From Batillaria attramentaria (lineage: Eukaryota; Mollusca; Gastropoda; Batillariidae): a stretch of 64,000 nt of DNA. Position numbers and translations under genes: made by a program. Every line of letters begins with the position of its first letter. Position 1 is the first letter of the stretch. Of this stretch, positions 57,582-64,000 are shown in pieces. A model generated the notes under the pieces. It was given only the letters and a program-made list of their open reading frames with translations. It searched no databases and was not told where the DNA came from. The stretch spans positions 584,501 through 648,500 of the forward strand of contig JACVVK020000165.1 in the NCBI GenBank assembly GCA_018292915.2. The letters run 5' to 3'.

Positions 57582-58440
57582 TGGTTTATTTGGGTTGGGT
57601 TCCCCACATCCTGTGGTTGGGCAGGATGCTGGGGTCCCCGCTCTCTTACTGCCATGGTCTCTGTTGCCTGCAGGAAGACAATGCGGGTTTTTTTTTTTTA
57701 TCAGTCTTTATTTTCGCGGGTTGTTGCTGCCCCCCCCCCCTCCCCCTCCCGTTATATTGTAAAGCGCCTAGAGCCAGCCCCTGGGTTAGGCGCGTTAAAA
57801 ATCTCCACTATTATTATTATTATTAAAAGTGTGAGAACAGTGTTCTGAGCATTCTGCGCGATAAACTTGGCTTACACAGCATTACACGCCAAGACATTGA
57901 GGCGGCCCACAGAGTCGGTAAGGTGCCAGGTGACAACGCTAGCCCACGCCCAGTTATCGTGAGGTTCGTATCTCGCAAGGTTACGGAAGCGGTTCTCAGA
58001 AATAAGAAGAAACTGCGTCAGACTGATTATATGATCGTTGAGGATTTGACATGGGACAACTATAACCTGCTCACTTCGTGCAAGAATGACGGTGACCCCA
58101 GGGTTCTGTCTGCATGGTCCATGAGAGGAAATTGATATATACGTCAAAACCAGAGAGGGTGTTGAGTGTTGAAAAAGTCGCTGATCTGAGGGAGGTCGCC
58201 GCAGCTTCGACCCCAGTGATTCACGGCGGCGCTTACAGGGGCAGAGGGAGCCGCCGACCATGGTCACATAGGATTCTTCATCACACACCTCGAAGGCAGC
58301 AGAGTACAGCCGACAGCGGTCCCCAACAGCGAGGATCGGGGCCTCCCTTATCTACTAGAGGTGACAGCGTCGACGGTGAGGGCATGTCCCTAGGGCCTGA
58401 TGACTCCGACGAGGAGACTGTCTTTGACACGGCCCTGTAA
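56929..58440 (+). pseudogene. LINE ORF1 (Tx1/L1-like), interrupted
   Basis: Starts MARRKRKAVHRSLTDSSGND. Basic N-terminus, coiled coil (about 100-180), then LEQYTRRNNIRVFGI, the start of the ORF1 RRM-like domain, and after an insert DIEAAHRVGK and RPVIVRFVSRKV. The insert at about 57540-57829 is flanked by AAAGTGTG copies. Removing it restores one frame to about 58130, where a single missing A shifts it. The last frame ends TAA 58438-58440. The product would bind RNA as the LINE chaperone. Confidence 0.8.
57540..57829 (+). mobile_element. SINE-like insert in LINE ORF1
   Basis: Begins in (GT)n, contains ATATTGTAAAGCGCCTAGAG and GGTTAGGCGCGTTAAAAA, and ends in (TTA)n. That ending is a widespread invertebrate SINE tail. 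Target duplication AAAGTGTG. Confidence 0.7.
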
Positions 58441-58911
58441 CGGCCTTGCAATGAGTGTCGGTGCCAACACGTGCTTGTGTTGTTGTTTTTCAGTCATGAC
58501 ATGGTCATGACTTTTTCCGCTCATGCGCAACCAGATCGACACGCCGCGCAGCACCAGAAACGAAACCTTGACTGTGGTTTGTGCGTTCCCGGCTTCTCTG
58601 ACCTGTGAATTTTCATCTCTTCGCGAGATGTGCCAGCATTGGAGTATGCCTGGTGCCAGTGTGTAATGTGTAGTGCGGTGTGTATGGACATGCCGGGACA
58701 GTGCTGACTTATTCGTTCCTTGTTTTCATTGGTCGGTCAGCTTCTGACGTCATGTGTACATGTATGTGTACTACCAAGCCACGATGGTTGTTGACAGGTA
58801 TGTTGCTCAAGCTTGTATTGATTCTAGGGCCATTCCATGGCCATCCATCCGTGGATGGGGATGACTTGTTTATGAGTTGCCTGTTCCATATGTTTTTCAA
58901 GCTCCCTTTTG
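58441..58911 (+). other. LINE sequence between ORF1 and the hAT-like element
   Basis: No frame recognised. By position it is the ORF1-ORF2 spacer or the 5' part of ORF2's leader. Confidence 0.35.
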
Positions 58912-61060
58912 CAGGGGTTATGAAAGCTGAAAAATCTTACTAGTCCTTCGGGCTAGCAAGATTTAAAACCAACTAGCCCGAAACCATTTCCTCTAGCCAA
59001 AAAAAACAAACCATTTTGTCAAATATGGACCTATTTGTAAATAAAAAAGATTCACAACACTTTTATCGGGGGTAGAAATGATCCAGGATGAAAAAAGAGG
59101 ACAATTTTGAGAGGAGTGGCAAAGCCACGTCTGCGCAGAGCCGAAGGCGCTCTACCTAAGGGGGTCCGGGGGCATGCTCCCCCGGGAAAATTGTTAAAAT
59201 CTAGATTAAAATCTGTGCAATCTGGTGCATTCTGACTGCAAAATTGCGCATAATCTGGGATGAACAAAATTCAGAAAAGATATGATCATACCATCAAACA
59301 ACTTTGTTTTTGTGGTCTTCATTCAATTTCACACAACCCTTGAAAGAGCATGTTCCCCACAATGACAATGCTTGAGGTCACTCATGCGTCATTCACACTA
59401 CTCTCAACTTCAGATAAGCCATGACACTGATTTACATCTCTGAAACAGATTTTTGTTCTACAGTAGAGCCTCACTTGGCAACTGAGTTGGTCGCTCAAGT
59501 CACAGACACTCACGGTGGTGTCCGGACCACTCCGAGTCCCCGGGAGCGCATGTCAACCGTAGAGATCATGGCATAATAAATGATACAGTATACGCCGGTT
59601 ATAAGAAACTCGAGGGGGGTGAATTTTTTGGTTTCTTATATCCGAGTTTTCTTATATCTGAAAGTCGGATATAAGAAAGTATTTTGAAAAATATTTCTTA
59701 TAACCGAGTTCAGTGAAAAAAAAGGTTTAAAACATTTCTTTTTTCTCAGTTCGTGTATGTTTTGCATTAAATTAAGAAATATCTGGTTTCTCTTAAAGAC
59801 CTGCACAGAATATATATGTGTAGAGTTAATATACACCAGTGCGCTTGTGTCCTTCAATGTCAGATTTTTTTTTGTTTGAACATGAAAATACTGTTTTTGC
59901 TTCCCAACTGTAGCGCTGGCGGTCATGTGGTAAGAAAAAACAAAACAAAAAGAAAAAAAAACAAAAAACAACCAAACCAACCAACCAACCAACCAACCAA
60001 CCAAACAAACAAACAAACAAACAAAAAAGAACTAAGGGGAGAGAGAGAGAGAGAATTCCCTTGTATTTATAGGATATATTAAAGTGCATTATGTATCAAC
60101 TTTTGATCTATAAAACACTGGTCCCATTAGAGTATGATATGCGATGCTTTCCGTGTCTAATTTGGCTGAAAAAAGCTGCAAATTAGCTTTTTTTTCTGTT
60201 GGGAGGGGGAAGGGGGATGGAGGAAAGATGGACCACGTATATTGTCAAAGAAAGGAATTGATCAACAGTTAGTCTAATACTGATACATGTAGTTTTATTC
60301 TCCTTAACGCGAGCCCTGTAGACAGAGACAGACATACAGAGAGAGACAGAGAGAGACAGAGAGAGACAGAGAGAGAGAGAGAGCTCCCAATCAGGCAAAA
60401 ATAATAATAATAATAATAAAAACAACTTATAACAAAAGAAAAAAAATTGCATCTCGTATTTTTTTCTTCTTGCCAACATTCAATTTTGCACGGAACACAA
60501 TGGTAAAGAACCAATTCAAGAAAAGAAAATCATGCGCCATCATGTGCCTGTCCTAAGTGACGTCAGACCTGACCTGTTTTCTTAGAATGAGTGAAATTTT
60601 CTTGGAAATGTACTTTCGGTTTCTTACAATGAGTGAAATTTTCTTGGAAATGTACTTTCGGTTTCTTATATCCGAGTTTTTGTATCAAGCGGGACAAGAA
60701 ATTTGCTTTCCTAAAACCGAGTTTTCTTATAAGCGAGTTTCTTGTATCCGAGTTTTTGTAATACATAATAAAGAAGAGTTTGGCCGGGGGGAAAAAAATT
60801 CGTTGACAATAACCGAGTTTTCTTATATCCGAGTTGCTTATATCCGGCGTCCACTGTAATTGGTACAAGCATAAATGTGACTCAGTAGCAGAGTCTGGTG
60901 TTTCTGTGGAGTCTTTCAGCAGTCAAGATTGTGCGACTTTACCTAACTTGAATTTGCGCGACGGATAACGTGTCCGAACGACGTACACTGACATCCCGGC
61001 GTTGCCCGTTTGCTGTCATTCAAATCACTGAGTTTAGTCCGGTTGAATTGCAGCGGCATC

Positions 61061-61124
<64 letters not shown>

Positions 61125-61800
61125 ACGTCTCCAAACGACGCACACACTGAGACATCCCGGCGTTGCAGATTTGCTAAGTGTCAAATCGCTGAGTTTAGTC
61201 CGGCTGAATTCGCAGTTTCCGTTTTCTTTATTGTCAAACACGAAAACAAGGGGGTCGGATTAGTACCCATACGATACCTATCAAATATCCGCCACACACG
61301 TTCACACTCACCGACATATACGCCTGATAGGGTGTCTTGTGAAAACAATGGTCAGTGATTTGACAGGTGTAAAGGACGTCGAACTGGCGGATGAGGTGAT
61401 AACTACCCGCATAGCTGCAGTGGTGCTTCGGGGGCGATGCGCTAATTGCCCTGTCTTTGTCCGCGGTCACGCGTGCACAGTAGGGGGTGGGCCACACAAA
61501 ATTAATTCGCTGTCTTGCCAGGACCGTAGCGAGAGGGGGGGGGGGGGGGGGGGGGGGGGGGATTTGCACCGTTCGCGAAAAGCGTACTACTGGGAATTTT
61601 TTTTTCCGATTTTTTTTTTTTTTGGAGAGAGAGGGCTCGCTGACAGTACCTTGTGCATTCAGCTCTGTGAAAATAGAGCAAGGTTTGCCTCGTAATCTCA
61701 ACTAGTCCGGCGGGCCAGTGGTAAAACAATTTAACTAGTCCGACGGTACAGTATTTTCACTAGTCTGCGGGCTTTCGGACGAGTCTTTTCATAATCCCTG
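58912..61800. mobile_element. hAT-like element, non-autonomous, with nested insert
   Basis: Ends CAGGGGTTATGAAAG and, in inverse, CAGGGATTATGAAAAG, matching the hAT CAGGG terminus. Sub-terminal ACTAGTCC-type motifs repeat near both ends. The expected 8-nt duplication is imperfect (CTTTTG shared). No transposase frame found. Confidence 0.65.
59586..60856. mobile_element. Tigger/pogo-like element nested in the hAT-like element
   Basis: Terminal inverted repeats CAGTATACGCCGGTTATAAG and CAGTGGACGCCGGATATAAG (inverse), TA duplicated on both sides. Internal copies of TTTCTTATATCCGAGTTTTC. No DDE transposase frame. Contains low-complexity AAAC/CAAC and GA repeats. Confidence 0.75.
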
Positions 61801-62803
61801 CTTTTGTGTTTTGCTTCCCTAAGCTTCCACTTGTTTTTCTCCCTTCGTTTCCATGAATTCAGTTTTCATGGTATGCATTTTGCTGGCGGTTTTGAATAGC
61901 ATAGTGCTTTGTTAGTTCTCCTTTCCTAGTTTACCTTTAATTATTACGAACACGGTCCTTCATACGATTGTATTCACTACCGTTTTTATTAGTTTTATGG
62001 CATTAGCTGGCCGAATATGCTTTTTCTCTTCTATCAGCTTTTGAGAAAATGCAAATGAGAGGCGATTGCTATTTGTCGGCTGCTTCGATTGTTTACCTTT
62101 GTTTACCTGTGACCTTATAGTGCGCCTGCATACAAACGTATGCTTGCTTCTGATAGGGTGCGTCCACTCTGTAGTGGATACGCGCTATTATGCTGTGGGG
62201 TCAGCCTAATGATTGACCTTTCATTTACGGTGCAAGGACATGCAAACTAAGGATGGCTTGGTGTATCTACCAGCATGCACACACTATGGAGATTACAAAA
62301 GTAACTACCGTAGTGAAATCTTTTGTTTTGTGACTCAGGCCATTAAGTCACTACTGCCACTTTCCAAGTGTATATGTTGGCCTTTTCTTTTTCTGTTTTG
62401 CTTTTTCCCTCTTGCTGTTTCTTGGGTTTTCTTTTGTTAAAATTAGGATACTGATTTATTCCTCCATGGAAGAGAGCGATGTGTTCACATGTAATGTATT
62501 TTCGCTTGTTCTGTGTCATTGTTTGTGTTTGTGTTTTCGTTTGTTTCATGTCTGTACTGTTTGTGCTTTGCTGGTTGGATAACTCACCTGATGCTTCTGC
62601 TTCCCGGTCTGTAAACTACTTGGTTCATACCTACTATTGTACCTATTTTATTTGGTATGCGTTGCAGCTGTCAACACCATTTGGTGTTAATGTGATTAAC
62701 TTTGCTAACTTGACTGCAAGATTGGTCAGTATTATTTCTTTCCTTATGTATTCACCAGGTGTACTGAGGACTGTGCCATCGAGTACTCATGATTATAGTT
62801 ATT
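61801..62803 (+). other. LINE sequence after the hAT-like element
   Basis: Non-coding by inspection, although a 175-codon open frame starts at 62479. Probably the rest of the LINE spacer upstream of ORF2. Confidence 0.35.
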
Positions 62804-62868
62804 CAATTCAATTCAATTCAATTCAATATAACTTTATTGTCTGTCGATGGCAGAAAATTTTCTTCTGG

Positions 62869-62933
<65 letters not shown>

Positions 62934-63345
62934 TAATTTATCTAGACATATAAATCCATACATATTAAACACAGATCCTAAAGTAATGTGTGATGTCCAA
63001 GTCTAATACTATGCTACTAAACTAAGAAATCTAAACTAAAAGATGGCCAGGGCATAGCGGACATGACACAGCTGAGGAGTAAGCCCAGTTATGAAAATCT
63101 CAACAAATAAAATCTATACATACTGGGGACGGGCAGTAAACACAGTCATGAGTTTAGAATAGATACTGCTGAGGGAATGAAAGATTTCTTAAACAAATTT
63201 TTCCTCGCTCTCGGTACTCTGTAGCGGCGCCCAGACGGGAGTTCTTGGAACTGATCATGGAGGGGATGGGTGGGGTCGTTGACAATTGTAGTGGCCTTCC
63301 TCCTGACAGCCTTTATATAAAGATCATCTAGAGAGTACTGACCCA
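62804..63345. repeat. Dispersed repeat, second copy
   Basis: Same (TTCAA)n, (CA)n and body as 1187-1612, extended here to about 63345 by further sequence. Confidence 0.65.
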
Positions 63346-63361
63346 GGCCAAATTATGTGAA

Positions 63362-64000
63362 ATGGTGAATGCTAGTCCCCTAAAAGTATGCTCATTTAAT
63401 ACCAATGGCCTTGGACAGTATAAAAAGAGAAAAGATGTGTTTGACTTTCTTCGACAACAAAATGCCTGCATTTATTTCTTACAGGAAACACACTTGAAAA
63501 CAGAATCAGAAAATATTGTGAGATCTATGTGGGGTTATGACTGCTTCCTTAGTGGTAATAGGGGAGCCGGGGTGGTCGAATGGTAGAGTGTTGGACTTCT
63601 AATGCTCGGGTCGTGAGTTCGATCCCGGCTGGGGCCAAATATTTGTGCTGGCTTTTTCATCGTTGCCCCGTCTTTGATAACACCCTATGTGGTGGAAAAG
63701 GACGTTAAACCCCCAAAGACCCACCCACCCTTAGTGGTAATAATACTAATAGTAAAGGAGTTGCTATAATGCTTAATAATAATTTTGACTATGAGCTACT
63801 CAAAGTTATCAGAAGTGATGATGGTAGTTACATTGTGCTGGATATTGATGTCGCTGGAAAACGCATGACACTTATAAATATATATGGTCCGAGTAACATG
63901 GACTCACCAATCTTTTTTGATACCATTTGTGAACACCTGGACCAACTTAATAATCAGTACACTATTATTGGAGGAGATTGGAATCTTGTTTTGGATATGA
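63362..64000 (+). pseudogene. LINE ORF2 start: APE endonuclease domain, interrupted, runs off the window
   Basis: LKVCSFNTNGLGQYKKRKDV, FLQETHLKTES, then (after a SINE) KGVAIMLNNNFDYELL, DGSYIVLDIDV, LINIYGPSN and IIGGDWNLVLDM. These are the APE motifs with the QETH catalytic Glu and GGDWN. The SINE at 63561-63726 splits the frame. Confidence 0.85.
63561..63726 (+). mobile_element. tRNA-derived SINE in LINE ORF2
   Basis: Complete head and tail. Target duplication TTAGTGGTAATA on both sides (63549-63560 and 63727-63738). Confidence 0.95.

Overview
The window is eukaryotic and repeat-rich. Spliced genes with GT-AG introns, tRNA-derived SINEs, Penelope, LINE, hAT, Helitron-like and MITE elements, long (GT)n tracts and many minisatellites suggest a marine invertebrate, most likely a mollusc. 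The species cannot be named from sequence alone, and mollusc is an inference from repeat style.

Layout. 437-5266: a four-exon gene for an unrecognised multi-pass membrane protein, with one apparent 1-nt homopolymer indel in exon 2. 5369 to about 52560: a tandem array of three related units of roughly 15-16 kb (5369-20208, 20209-36220, 36515-52560). Each carries one copy of the same eight-coding-exon gene, preceded by a conserved non-coding leader exon.

The array gene. The product is about 935-1000 aa and has four parts: two CCHC zinc knuckles; a Pro/Gln-rich repeat region and short coiled coil; a PD-(D/E)XK/NERD-like nuclease domain; and a superfamily-1-like helicase core. The Walker A motif is split across exons 5 and 6, followed by DEA, a motif-IV-like LxRPLRCPP stretch and degenerate motifs V and VI. 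Copy C (43847-49790) is fully open: 3003 nt, 1000 aa, all phases consistent. Copy B (24639-31946) is open but has lost an acidic tail through a 1-nt insertion. Copy A (11255-17512) is a decayed copy with a frameshift, a nonsense codon and an 11-bp deletion over the last splice acceptor. The combined architecture suggests a nucleic-acid-processing enzyme, perhaps in innate defence. That function is inference.

Insertions date the duplications. A LINE RT fragment in intron 4 is in all three copies, so it is older than the array. Unit 1 alone has a THAP/SAP insertion. Unit 2 alone has a SINE next to a splice acceptor, a 1.2-kb TIR transposon in intron 3 and a Helitron-like element.

52560-64000 is mainly mobile DNA. 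It holds a Penelope GIY-YIG relic, a 30-bp minisatellite hosting a SINE and a Harbinger-type MITE, two candidate exons of an unknown gene (56145-56575), and a Tx1/L1-like LINE (ORF1 at 56929, ORF2 from 63362). The LINE is broken by a SINE-like insert, a hAT-like element that itself contains a Tigger/pogo-like element, another dispersed repeat, and a tRNA-SINE.
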